Shown here piece after piece: positions 26,565 to 33,978 of a stretch of DNA of 33,978 nucleotides. Made by a program: the position numbers and the translations under genes. The stretch's first letter is position 1; each line of letters begins with the position of its first letter. The notes below the pieces were generated by a model. The model did no database searches, was not told where the DNA came from, and saw only the letters and a list, made by a program, of their open reading frames with translations. The stretch is from the NCBI GenBank assembly GCA_038326775.1, contig JBBQKJ010000030.1:1-33978 (forward strand), read 5' to 3'. The DNA comes from DYIU01 sp038326775 (lineage in GTDB: Bacteria > Actinomycetota > Geothermincolia > Fen-727 > Anoxymicrobiaceae).

Positions 26565-27388
26565 AGCGTACTGTCGCGGCCGTCCTGGCGGCCGTCCTGC
26601 TCCTCATCGCGGCCGCGGGCTGCGGCGGGTCCCGGTTTCCGGCGGGCTCAAGGAAGAGCCTCGTCCTCGCTACCACCACCAGCGCCCAGGACTCGGGCAT
26701 CCTCGACGAGTTCGTCAAGCGCTTCGAGGATAAGTACCCCTACGATGTGAAGGCCGTTGCGGTCGGCAGCGGGGCCGCGCTGTTCATGGGCAGTAACGGC
26801 GACGCCGACCTGATGTTGACGCACGAGCCAAAAGCGGAAGCCGAGCTCATGGCCGCCGGCCTGGGTGAGAGCAGCGACAAAGTCATGCACAACGATTTTA
26901 TCGTCGTCGGCCCCGCGAAAGACCCCGCGGGAATACGCGGCCTGAAGGACGCCGACGAGGCTTTCGGGCGGATAACCGCCAGCGGCTCGAGCTTCGTGTC
27001 GCGGGCCGACGCCTCGGGCACCAACGCTATGGAGATGTCGGTCTGGGGGCGAATCGGGACAACGCCCGAGGCAGGCCGGTACATCCAGACAGGCCAGGGC
27101 ATGGGTGAGACCATGCGGATCGCCGACGAAAAGCAGGCCTATACGATTACGGACAGGGCCACTTTCATCGTGATGAACGAGTGGCTATCGCTCGAGAAAC
27201 TGGTTGAGGGTGACGGGCGGCTGATCAACCAGTACACCGTTACCGTAGTCAACCCGGAGCGGTTCAGCTCAGTGAACCACCAGGGAGCAGTGCGCTTCAA
27301 GGACTTCCTTCTCTCGAGCGAGACCAAAGTGTTGATCAGGGGATACGGCTGGGGCCGCTACCGCCAGCGACTCTTCTACCCGGACTGA
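26561..27388 (+). CDS. tupA: TupA-like tungstate/molybdate-binding lipoprotein
   Basis: A 275-residue periplasmic-type binding lipoprotein: signal peptide with lipobox AAGC (Cys21), then LVLATTTSAQDSGILDEFV, GSGAALFMGSNGDADLMLTHEPKAE (key residues G.G.A....NGDAD....H.PKAE) and MHNDFIVVGP, all hallmarks of the TupA/WtpA-like tungstate-binding family. It would capture WO4 or MoO4 for an ABC importer. No TupB permease or TupC ATPase gene follows; the next gene downstream is convergent. It must use a transporter encoded elsewhere or act as a sensor. The GTG start overlaps the lipoprotein stop. The 82-base gap after it has a weak hairpin (GCCTG/CAGGC near 27411). Confidence 0.88.
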   Translation: MKRTVAAVLAAVLLLIAAAGCGGSRFPAGSRKSLVLATTTSAQDSGILDEFVKRFEDKYPYDVKAVAVGSGAALFMGSNGDADLMLTHEPKAEAELMAAGLGESSDKVMHNDFIVVGPAKDPAGIRGLKDADEAFGRITASGSSFVSRADASGTNAMEMSVWGRIGTTPEAGRYIQTGQGMGETMRIADEKQAYTITDRATFIVMNEWLSLEKLVEGDGRLINQYTVTVVNPERFSSVNHQGAVRFKDFLLSSETKVLIRGYGWGRYRQRLFYPD

Positions 27389-27470
27389 GCGCCTCTACGC
27401 CGGGCCGGGGCCTGCGTCCAGGCGCGGGAGCACCCCCGGATTCAAGCCGATCAGGAACCCCACCAGCCGC

Positions 27471-29237
27471 TCAGATTGGCTGAAAGATGTCGTCAAACGC
27501 GCCTACGGTATTGGCGCCTGACCAGCGACCGCCGTAGTACATCGACCTCTCCACTATCACGCCCGGAGACATTCCAGAAGCGGCCATCGTCGGGTCAGGT
27601 GGCAGGCACCTCACCATGACGGATGCCCCCCTGCCGGACCACTGGTTCAGGGAGTAAGTCTTGCGCGAGTTCGCCTTCACGGTGTCGGTGAAAACCACGC
27701 TGCTCCCATTAGAACCGCCATGAACCAGGTAGGAGACCTCTATTTCAACATCAACATCACCGGGGTTCTGCACAAGCGTGTAGGTCTCGGTCTCGCTTCT
27801 GTTGTCAAACATTGGGGAGTACCCGTCCGGAAGGTACCATACCAGGTGCGCGCCGGGTGTGCCTATGGAGTCATGCATCGCATCAACCACACTGCCGTTC
27901 GAACGCCAGTACATGCTCCTCTCCGCGATTATGGGCACGTCCGCGTGCACGTGGGTGGATAAGTCCCGGTTCGGCACCGCGTCGTTGACCCTTACGGTCT
28001 TTCTCGATTCGCCTGGCATGGTGAACGGGTCGGTCGGTATGGCGCCCGCTCCGGTATTGTAGGTGATGGTCACGGTGGCCTGCGTCTTGTTGGGGTTCTG
28101 GACGAGCACGTAGGTTGTGAATCCCCAGGCGGTGGTACCCTCGGCCAGGTAGTAATCCGTGGACGGGGTTGTGGCGCCTATGGATTCGTGGCCTTCCCTG
28201 CGCGTATTCTCGCCGGTCTGCGGCGATATCCAGTATCGATACATGGAGCGCTCGGGAATGACCGGCACATCGCTCGTCACCTTGATGGAGGCATCCGCCA
28301 GGCCTATATCTTCGGACATCTTGAAGGTCGCCCGTGAGTAGGCCGACACGGCGTGCGTGACCGGCCTGGGGCCGACACCTTCGACCATGTAAGTCAGAGT
28401 CACCTCGGCGTCTTTTGCTCCAGGGTTCTCCACCAGCGTCCAGGTCTCGAAACCGTAGTTGGAGGAACCTTCCGGAAGGTACCAGGTGGTCGCCGGCAGC
28501 GTGACGCCGATCGAGTTGTTGGTGCCACGGGCCTCGCCCATCCCGCTCAACCATAACATCGTGCGGTCCACGGCGATGGTCTGTCCCTTGAGACAGTCGA
28601 CCCTGGTTGAGAAGTCGACCTCGTATCCAAGGTCGGAGTTTGCGCTTAACACGGTCTGGCTCATGGCAGGCAGTTTAACATCGCGCGTCTTGACCGCGCC
28701 CATGCCCAGCGGGAACTGCGAATCGAAGTAGGTTATTCGCGCGGTCACCTCGTTCGGATTCGGATTCTCCATGTTTATGTTCGTTGTGAATCCCCAGGCG
28801 GTCGAGCCCTCCGCCAGGTACCACGTGGGGTAGCAGACCGTGAACACCCGCGCGTTCGCGCCGCCGGGTGTCGACACCACTATCGCGCCGGAAGCCGCGC
28901 CCCCGGGGACGATTATCACTATCTTCGTGTCGGACCACGAGACCACCTCAGCCAGCGCCCCGCCCACGGTCACGGTCGAGCTGCCCCGGGAGTCGCCGAA
29001 GCCGTTCCCGCTGATGGTCACCTTTGTTCCGGGCTTGCCCTCTTGCGGGGCAACCGACTGGATGTCAGGGGGAAGGGGGTAAGACGTCACCATGACGTTG
29101 TGGTCAATGGCCACGTTGTCGATCACATGCGGGTTCGAGCCTGCCGCCGGTGAGTTCGCCGCCCCGAGGAAAACAACGAGTCCCAGGAGTGCGATCACGA
29201 CCGCCGCCGAGACGACTCGACTTGTCTTTCGTTCCAT
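27471..29237 (-). CDS. Secreted surface protein: IPT/TIG domain plus four WYLAEG repeats
   Basis: A 588-residue exported protein with a signal peptide (1-32), one IPT/TIG immunoglobulin-like domain (about 57-135: IQSVAPQEGKPGTKVTISGNGFG, key residues P..G..G..VTI.G.GFG), and four repeats starting at 139, 252, 362 and 467. Repeats 1-4 align with repeats 1-4 of the propeller protein at 21305-24097, so the tail was copied as a block. Repeat 4 has a few extra residues (CLPPDPTMAASGMSPG), where the DNA contains GGGTCAGGTGGCAGGCACC. ATG 29237 has GGGGGCAGGG before it. No riboswitch or clear promoter precedes it; the upstream DNA is a broken alpha/beta-hydrolase gene, so it may rely on read-through from the GH36 operon. 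Confidence 0.82.
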   Translation of the reverse strand: MERKTSRVVSAAVVIALLGLVVFLGAANSPAAGSNPHVIDNVAIDHNVMVTSYPLPPDIQSVAPQEGKPGTKVTISGNGFGDSRGSSTVTVGGALAEVVSWSDTKIVIIVPGGAASGAIVVSTPGGANARVFTVCYPTWYLAEGSTAWGFTTNINMENPNPNEVTARITYFDSQFPLGMGAVKTRDVKLPAMSQTVLSANSDLGYEVDFSTRVDCLKGQTIAVDRTMLWLSGMGEARGTNNSIGVTLPATTWYLPEGSSNYGFETWTLVENPGAKDAEVTLTYMVEGVGPRPVTHAVSAYSRATFKMSEDIGLADASIKVTSDVPVIPERSMYRYWISPQTGENTRREGHESIGATTPSTDYYLAEGTTAWGFTTYVLVQNPNKTQATVTITYNTGAGAIPTDPFTMPGESRKTVRVNDAVPNRDLSTHVHADVPIIAERSMYWRSNGSVVDAMHDSIGTPGAHLVWYLPDGYSPMFDNRSETETYTLVQNPGDVDVEIEVSYLVHGGSNGSSVVFTDTVKANSRKTYSLNQWSGRGASVMVRCLPPDPTMAASGMSPGVIVERSMYYGGRWSGANTVGAFDDIFQPI

Positions 29238-29249
29238 CCCTGCCCCCTT

Positions 29250-29533
29250 TAGTGCTCCCTTCCATAAATACGCTGGCGTTCGAGCCCCTGCGCCACTCCG
29301 ACCGCGTTGTGCTCCCTCCCCGTACTTACCGAGTACGCCCCGATCGTTCGCCTCGCCGGAGTCGCCGTAGCCCGGGAAGCACATGCTTGTACAGCGGTAT
29401 TCGCGCGAGAACCCGGCCACCTGCTCGAAGTAGAGCGAAATGTTTCCCATCCAGCAGTGAAGGAAAACGATTGGGGGCCTTCGCCGCGCACTTCGTACGC
29501 TATCTTCACGCCGTCGATGTCGGCGAACGGCAT
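29250..29533 (-). pseudogene. Alpha/beta-hydrolase fragment, frameshifted and truncated
   Basis: From ATG 29533 the frame reads MPFADIDGVKIAYEVRGEGP, a typical alpha/beta-hydrolase start. The continuation PPIVFLHCWMGNISLYFEQVA and then FPGYGDSGEA lies in the next frame. The shift falls at a run of five C (29477-29473 on the minus strand); six would restore one frame. After the GYGDSGEA block, where homologues have about 200 more residues including the nucleophile, sequence similarity stops and the surface-protein gene begins. The ATG lies two bases after the GH36 stop, so it was once coupled to that operon. The one-base shift could be a sequencing error, but the truncation would remain. Confidence 0.75.
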
Positions 29534-29535
29534 CT

Positions 29536-31881
29536 TCACTCCTTTCCGGCGCCTTGGCGCGCGGACCATTCCAGCTCGAGGTCGCGCGCGCGGTCCAGCT
29601 CGAACTCCAGGCGGTAGACCGTGGTGGCAAGGCGCGTTATCTTGATGTCGCCGGCGCCCTGTGTGGCGCGGGGCTCCGCGGCGCCCGGCACGCAGAGCGT
29701 TAGCGACGCCGTGTCTTTTATCGGGCTGGAGACGGACATGCTCAAGCCTCCGCCGCGCGGCTCGAATCGAGCCAGCTCGGCCGCTCCCTGGGTGACGTGC
29801 AGGCTCGAGCCAATGAGCCGCGGCTCGTCGACCGCGGGCGTGAGCCTGACGACGGCGGACCCGTGGGAGGGAAGGGTGCCCAGCGGCAGGGCGTCGGCCG
29901 TTTCTCCAAGGTACCGGCCGGTCCAGAACTCGCAGGCGTGGAACCGCCCGTGGCCTATGCCTAGCTCGGACAGGGTGGTCTCGAGTTTGCGCGGGGAGCC
30001 TGACCAGTTCACCGCCCAGAGGAGGTGGTACTCGCCCTCCGGGTCGGCCAGTGTCGAGACGAGGTATCGCGGTATCTCGCTCGTCCAGATGTCGGGGCAC
30101 CTCGGGTGGCCGCGGACGGGAGGCAGCACGCGGGCGGCCATCTCCTCCTGCTCGGGCCCCCAGAGGGCCAGGTTATCCGAGATGAGGAACGCTCCGCCGA
30201 AGACCGCTATCCCGGAGGCGAGTGTCCGGGTTTCGTCGGGCGTGAGCTTCGTATCCGCGGCGCGCAGGAGCAGGCAGTCCGGGTCGGCCTCGAACAGCCG
30301 CCCGTTCATGAAACCGCGGGTGAAAAGATTGACGAGGCAGTTGCGCGTGCCCGGGGTGGCCCGGTCCCGCAGCGGGCGCTGGAAGAACGGCCGCCAGCTG
30401 GGGGCGACGTCAGTGCCGATGCGCTGGGCGTCCAGTATGCCGGTGCCGAGCATCACGGGCCCGCCTGCCGCCATGAGCACCGACTCTTCGCCGACCGCCT
30501 CCCTGATGACCTCGAGCGCGCGGCGCATCGCCTCGGCGCGCGTGACTGTCGGGTCGTGGCGTCTCCCCTCGAGCATGCCGGTTGCCAGAAAGTCGAGCTT
30601 GAAGAAGCGGTACCCGTGGCCGGCGAGCGTCGTGAAGACCTCGCGGACGTGCTCGAGCACCTCGGGGTGGGTGGGGTCCAACCCGTAGTACCGTCCGCCC
30701 CAGTCCGGGCTGACGCCCGCGAGCACCGGGCGCTTGCGCTTGCGCTTCATGAGCCAGTCCTTCTTCTCGCGGAAGACGGCCGAGCGCCTGGTCGCGGTGA
30801 ACGGCGCGACCCAGATGCCGGGCACCTTGCCCCTCGAGGTAATCTCACGGGCTATGTCCTCCAGGCCGCCGGGGAACTTCTCGTTGGTCTCGAGCCAGTC
30901 GCCCACCTCCGCCTGGTAGCCGTCGTCCACCTGCACCAGCTCGATATCGAGGTCCGCATAGCGCCCGGAGAGCAGCTCGAGGTTGGCCATCACGTCCTCG
31001 CGGGTGACCCCGCGGAAGTACTGGTACCAGGAGCACCAGCCGGAAGGGATGCGCGCCGTCTCGCTGAACCCCTGCTCGGCGGCAGTGAGCTCGGCGTAAC
31101 GCTCCAGGTTCTCCCCGGAGAGGTCTCCCGGGATCACGGCGAGAGGCTCGCTCCAGAGCTCCGCACCGGTCGCCGGCCTCTTACCCTCGAACCGGGATGC
31201 GGCTTCGAGCTCGGAGAGCTCTGTCCTGCGGCCGAGCCTCGTCGAGACCCCCGAGAGCGCACGGGTCACACCGGTGAAACCGAGCACGACAGAGTCGCCC
31301 CGCTCCACGTCGGCGATACCGCCGAACCACTCGCTCTCGAAAGAGCCTCTCTCAGAGGGGACGGGCGTTGCGGTGTTCGCGAGCATCGGCTTCAGGAAGC
31401 GCGGCATGAAGAGAGGGAACAGGTAAGCGGCGGAGCGCCTGCTGGAGAGCGTGCCCGATGGCGTCCAGCACTGCCAGCCGTTGACGTACACGCGCCAGTG
31501 CTTGACGCTCTCGCGCCCCGGCCAGATGCATCCGGGAGGGACGAACAGCGGCGCTATCGCCTCCACCCCGGGTGGCTCGCCACCGGCCTCCCAGGCCATC
31601 CCGAGCCTGAGGACCAGGGCGGCGCCTTCCGCGCGGGCCTCGAACAGCAGGCGCCCCCGCTCTACGCGCTTGGCGAGCGCGAGCCCCGGGCCGCCCGCGT
31701 CGAGCTTCTCCCACTCCCCCGCCGTCGAGAACGTCTCGTAACCTTTCTTCTTGCGGGTCACGAGCTGCCCGGTCGCCCGCCCGAACACCTCGGTGTCGCC
31801 CGCGTAGATGGAGAACCTCCCCGCCTGGCGGTCGAACTCCAACCGGCAGCCGTCGCCTTCGACCTTGAGTCTCTCACTCAT
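29536..31881 (-). CDS. GH36-type alpha-galactosidase-like glycoside hydrolase
   Basis: A 781-residue protein with an N-terminal beta-sandwich, a central (beta/alpha)8 barrel and a C-terminal beta domain, as in glycoside hydrolase family 36. Barrel motifs include SGWCSWYQYFRGV (about 280-292), VQVDDGYQ (317-324), the nucleophile Asp430 in FFKLDFL and the likely acid/base Asp491 in RIGTDVAPSW. It should release galactose or related sugars from oligosaccharides or glycolipids; lack of a signal peptide places it in the cytoplasm. ATG 31881 has GAGGGG seven bases upstream and overlaps the arginase-like stop by eight bases; an ATG at 31962 lacks a site. The substrate is not certain. Confidence 0.86.
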   Translation of the reverse strand: MSERLKVEGDGCRLEFDRQAGRFSIYAGDTEVFGRATGQLVTRKKKGYETFSTAGEWEKLDAGGPGLALAKRVERGRLLFEARAEGAALVLRLGMAWEAGGEPPGVEAIAPLFVPPGCIWPGRESVKHWRVYVNGWQCWTPSGTLSSRRSAAYLFPLFMPRFLKPMLANTATPVPSERGSFESEWFGGIADVERGDSVVLGFTGVTRALSGVSTRLGRRTELSELEAASRFEGKRPATGAELWSEPLAVIPGDLSGENLERYAELTAAEQGFSETARIPSGWCSWYQYFRGVTREDVMANLELLSGRYADLDIELVQVDDGYQAEVGDWLETNEKFPGGLEDIAREITSRGKVPGIWVAPFTATRRSAVFREKKDWLMKRKRKRPVLAGVSPDWGGRYYGLDPTHPEVLEHVREVFTTLAGHGYRFFKLDFLATGMLEGRRHDPTVTRAEAMRRALEVIREAVGEESVLMAAGGPVMLGTGILDAQRIGTDVAPSWRPFFQRPLRDRATPGTRNCLVNLFTRGFMNGRLFEADPDCLLLRAADTKLTPDETRTLASGIAVFGGAFLISDNLALWGPEQEEMAARVLPPVRGHPRCPDIWTSEIPRYLVSTLADPEGEYHLLWAVNWSGSPRKLETTLSELGIGHGRFHACEFWTGRYLGETADALPLGTLPSHGSAVVRLTPAVDEPRLIGSSLHVTQGAAELARFEPRGGGLSMSVSSPIKDTASLTLCVPGAAEPRATQGAGDIKITRLATTVYRLEFELDRARDLELEWSARQGAGKE

Positions 31882-32920
31882 CCGTTCGCCCCTCGAGCAG
31901 CTCGCGGGCGAACGAAGCGCACATCTCGACAGTGCGGTCTTCCGAGCCCGGTATGTCGGCAAGGTGGACGTCTATCTCCATTATGTCGAGGCCGGCGATC
32001 TGTGAGCCGGTAGCCTCGAGCCATTCACGCAGGGCGCGCGCGGTCTCGACTACCTCGTCGAAACTCAGCCCGATGGTGTCGAGGAACCGGACCGCCTTCA
32101 CGTCTTCACCGGAACCCACGTCGGCGTCCAGGGAGACGTAAGCCGGCCTGCCCTCGAGCCCCCGGAGGGCTTCGGCGACCGCAGGCCCGATGCCCGCCTC
32201 GCGGAGGTGTTTCTTGCCGACGACCCTGACCCCTCGCTCCTCGAGCCCCCGGTAAACCCGGCGATACTCCGACATTCCCCCGGGCTCGTCCCCGGCGGAT
32301 TCGCCGGGGTAGTCGGACGGCCCCAGGACGACTACGTCTCCAGCCGAGACCAGGGCTCTGTCTATTACGGAGGCGAGCCAGGTCCCGCAGTTGTAGCTGT
32401 CCGGGAGAGCGGTCAGCTCGCCCCCCTCGGCGCCGCCGGTCTCGACCGACGCCCTCCGGACGCTCGCTGGAATCGCGTCGAAATGGCTGTCGAGCACGAT
32501 GAGAGCGGGCCGCTCTCCCGCCCCCGCGAGCGCCTCGAGGACGCCTCCGGTAAGGGAGTGGTCCACACCGACCAGCAGCGGGCGGAGCGGCAGCGCACGC
32601 TTGTTGACGAACTCGCGGAGCCTCGCCGAGACGACCGAGCATCCCCCCGTGTCGAGGAACTCGCGGTACAGGCCCGGGTCTATGTCGTCCAGGTCGGACG
32701 CCGACGGCCTGGGAGTGAGGAATGACTCGATCTCGAGCCTGCCGGCCACGGTGACGCCTGGAATCCGCGAGAGCTCGCGCTCCAGCAGGTCGAAGGGGTC
32801 GCGCGCGAAGCCCTCGGCGGTGATCCCTTCCCTGAGCGCGAAAAGGTAGGCGAGTTTCATCGCGAGCTTCTCCTCGGCGTCCAGCGCGTCGAGCGAGCAC
32901 CCGACGAGGGCGAACTCCAA
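31874..32920 (-). CDS. Arginase/agmatinase-fold (ureohydrolase) family protein
   Basis: A 348-residue protein with divergent ureohydrolase metal motifs: GVDHSLTGG for GGDHS, VLDSHFDA for DAHxD, and YVSLDADVGSG for S.D.D. The tail GLDIMEIDVH carries the closing acidic residue. Most metal ligands are kept, so a binuclear metal site is likely, but the substrate need not be arginine or agmatine. About 110 N-terminal residues precede the first motif, more than usual. The start is TTG 32920 with GGGAGG seven bases upstream. It is the first gene of a minus-strand operon with the GH36 enzyme and the broken hydrolase, and is divergent from the nucleoside hydrolase. Confidence 0.82.
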   Translation of the reverse strand: MEFALVGCSLDALDAEEKLAMKLAYLFALREGITAEGFARDPFDLLERELSRIPGVTVAGRLEIESFLTPRPSASDLDDIDPGLYREFLDTGGCSVVSARLREFVNKRALPLRPLLVGVDHSLTGGVLEALAGAGERPALIVLDSHFDAIPASVRRASVETGGAEGGELTALPDSYNCGTWLASVIDRALVSAGDVVVLGPSDYPGESAGDEPGGMSEYRRVYRGLEERGVRVVGKKHLREAGIGPAVAEALRGLEGRPAYVSLDADVGSGEDVKAVRFLDTIGLSFDEVVETARALREWLEATGSQIAGLDIMEIDVHLADIPGSEDRTVEMCASFARELLEGRTDE

Positions 32921-33019
32921 GTCGTTCCTCCCGTTCGTGCGTAAGCCGGGTGTGCGAACTGGTATCGGCAGCCCAGCCTGTTATATCGTATCACCAGGAA
33001 CGCGGTTCAAGGGGGCGAC

Positions 33020-33901
33020 ATGACAGAGAGCATGGTCATCATAGACACGGACCCCGCTACGGGTTACCGGTTCAAGGACGTGGACGACGGGCTGGCGATG
33101 CTGTACCTCCTGGCGCTCCCCGACGAGTTCGAGACGCTCGGGCTCACCGTGGTGCACGGCAACGCCTCCCAGCCTAAGGCGTTCGCGAAGGCCGAAGAGC
33201 TGGTCGACGTCTGCGGCCGCTCCGAGGTGCCGGTGCTCGGCGGGGCGGTCAGCCGGAAAGACCTCGGGGTGGAGACGGCGTCCAGCCGTTTTCTCGCGGA
33301 GGCTGTCCGCGACAACCCGGGCGAGGTCACAGTCCTGGCGCTGGGGCCGCTGACCAACGTCGCGACCGCCGGTATGCTCGAGGCCTCCTTCTATGAAAAC
33401 GTGCGGCGTATTGTGATCATGGGCGGGTCGTTCGGCTCGCCGTTCGAGTTCAACTTCTTCAAGGACACCGGGGCGGCCGGCCGCGTGCTCGCCGCGCCCT
33501 GCGACAAGGTCCTTATATCCGGAGACCTGTGCAGGCAGGCGCTGTTCACCCGTGGCGACCTCGACAGCCTTCGCGCGATGGGCAATCCGGTCGCGTCGTA
33601 CCTCGTCAAGCCCATCGATTTCTGGCTGAGGTTCAACCGGGTGGTGCCGGTAGCGGGCAAGGGGGGCGGCTTCTTCCCCTGGGACGTGGTGGCCGCGGTG
33701 TACCTGCGGCGCCCGGAGATATTCGGCGATGTCGAGGAGAAGGCCCTGCGCCTGCGGCGGGGGCGCGTCAGGCTCGGCGTGCTCGAACCCGACCCTGACA
33801 GCGGAGTTACACCGGTCAAGGCCCCTCGCCGCCTCCTCGAGCCCCGCCGGATCGTAGAGGAGTTCCTGGAAGCGCATTCATCCTGGGGTCAGTCACCATG
33901 A
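33020..33901 (+). CDS. Inosine-uridine-preferring nucleoside hydrolase family protein
   Basis: A 293-residue enzyme that hydrolyses N-glycosidic bonds of nucleosides. The calcium-binding N-terminus reads IDTDPATGYRFKDVDDGLAM, with DTDP and DVDDG present but more spacing than the usual DTDxGxDD. LALGPLTNVA, the ribose-binding EFNFFKDTGAA, and the late PWDVVAAVYL (family Asp kept, the preceding catalytic-site His replaced by Trp) follow. The altered pocket suggests a different base preference or weak activity. AAGGGGG lies before the ATG. The last codons and TGA stop lie inside a hairpin repeat, so the natural C-terminus may have been different. The 99 bases upstream contain TATATC but no convincing -35 box. 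Confidence 0.87.
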   Translation: MTESMVIIDTDPATGYRFKDVDDGLAMLYLLALPDEFETLGLTVVHGNASQPKAFAKAEELVDVCGRSEVPVLGGAVSRKDLGVETASSRFLAEAVRDNPGEVTVLALGPLTNVATAGMLEASFYENVRRIVIMGGSFGSPFEFNFFKDTGAAGRVLAAPCDKVLISGDLCRQALFTRGDLDSLRAMGNPVASYLVKPIDFWLRFNRVVPVAGKGGGFFPWDVVAAVYLRRPEIFGDVEEKALRLRRGRVRLGVLEPDPDSGVTPVKAPRRLLEPRRIVEEFLEAHSSWGQSP

Positions 33902-33932
33902 CCAGAAATCATGTCATGGTGTCTGTCCCCAG
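33883..33932. repeat. Hairpin repeat carrying the TGACCCCA motif
   Basis: Two 20-base arms (33883-33902 and 33913-33932) form an inverted repeat, 18 of 20 bases matching: CTGGGGTCAGTCACCATGAC and the complement of its partner. The loop is ten bases. A further TGACCCCA follows at 33939-33946. The left arm supplies the final codons and stop of the nucleoside hydrolase. Its form resembles REP-type palindromes linked to RAYT transposases; it could also end transcription, though no T run follows. The last 30 bases of the window hold nothing I recognise. Confidence 0.7.
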
Positions 33933-33978
33933 GGGGAATGACCCCAAGGGAAAGGGCGGGCTCGGGAGCCCCCCCATC

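Noticed and set aside
18925..29237. CRISPR array or tandem DNA repeats
   Set aside because: The repetition in this region is at protein level with diverged DNA. There are no short, identical, evenly spaced direct repeats.
30025..32013. A 662-codon open frame on the plus strand
   Set aside because: It is antisense to the GH36 gene and the arginase-like end, with low-complexity Arg/Glu/Gly composition and no recognisable domain.

Overview
The window is GC-rich bacterial DNA with strong GGAGG-type ribosome-binding sites, frequent GTG and TTG starts and sigma70-like promoters. Cell-surface proteins built from about 105-residue 'WYLAEGSTAWGF' repeats, a LytR-CpsA-Psr protein, and Mop and TupA-type molybdenum/tungsten proteins suggest an anaerobic actinobacterial lineage (Geothermincolia/OPB41-like). 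That placement is an inference with modest confidence. No rRNA, tRNA or CRISPR array was seen.

Left part (1-6.2 kb). The 3' end of a TnpB-family gene abuts a beheaded cyclase gene. Then, all on the minus strand, come a DMT exporter and a polar amino-acid ABC importer (ATPase, permease, lipoprotein binding protein) with a recognisable promoter. Next is a decaying ABC-2 exporter pair: the ATPase has an in-frame TGA and the permease seems to lack an internal segment near its C-terminus. A relic of one surface repeat follows.

Middle part (6.2-18.5 kb). A catalytically dead M48-like membrane protein faces Lon protease and an Hsp20 chaperone. Then come an LCP-family wall enzyme, a divergent bPH2-SHOCT membrane protein coupled to a PHP phosphatase, a membrane-anchored pseudokinase, an SCP2-like protein with an AMP-forming acyl ligase, a cysteine synthase, and an SRPBCC protein.

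Molybdenum/tungsten-flavoured surface island (18.5-27.4 kb). This is the most interesting part. Two operons diverge from about 24.37 kb. Leftward are a seven-bladed propeller/repeat surface protein and a sulfite-oxidase-fold/repeat surface protein, followed after a terminator by a Mop molybdate-binding protein. Rightward are a membrane protein with two sulfite-oxidase-fold domains, a lipoprotein with one such domain, and an orphan TupA-like tungstate-binding lipoprotein. Each operon has a TTGACA/TTAGCG promoter and then a leader of about 100 nt. The two leaders share the same conserved core while their helices differ compensatorily, so they are two copies of one riboswitch-like RNA. I think it is the Moco/Tuco class. 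The left copy precedes an intrinsic terminator; the right copy holds the Shine-Dalgarno sequence in its closing helix.

Right part (27.4-34 kb). A third repeat surface protein (IPT/TIG plus four repeats) was apparently joined to the stump of a frameshifted alpha/beta-hydrolase gene. Upstream of it lie a GH36-type alpha-galactosidase and an arginase-fold protein, with a divergent nucleoside hydrolase whose stop codon lies in a hairpin carrying the dispersed TGACCCCA motif.
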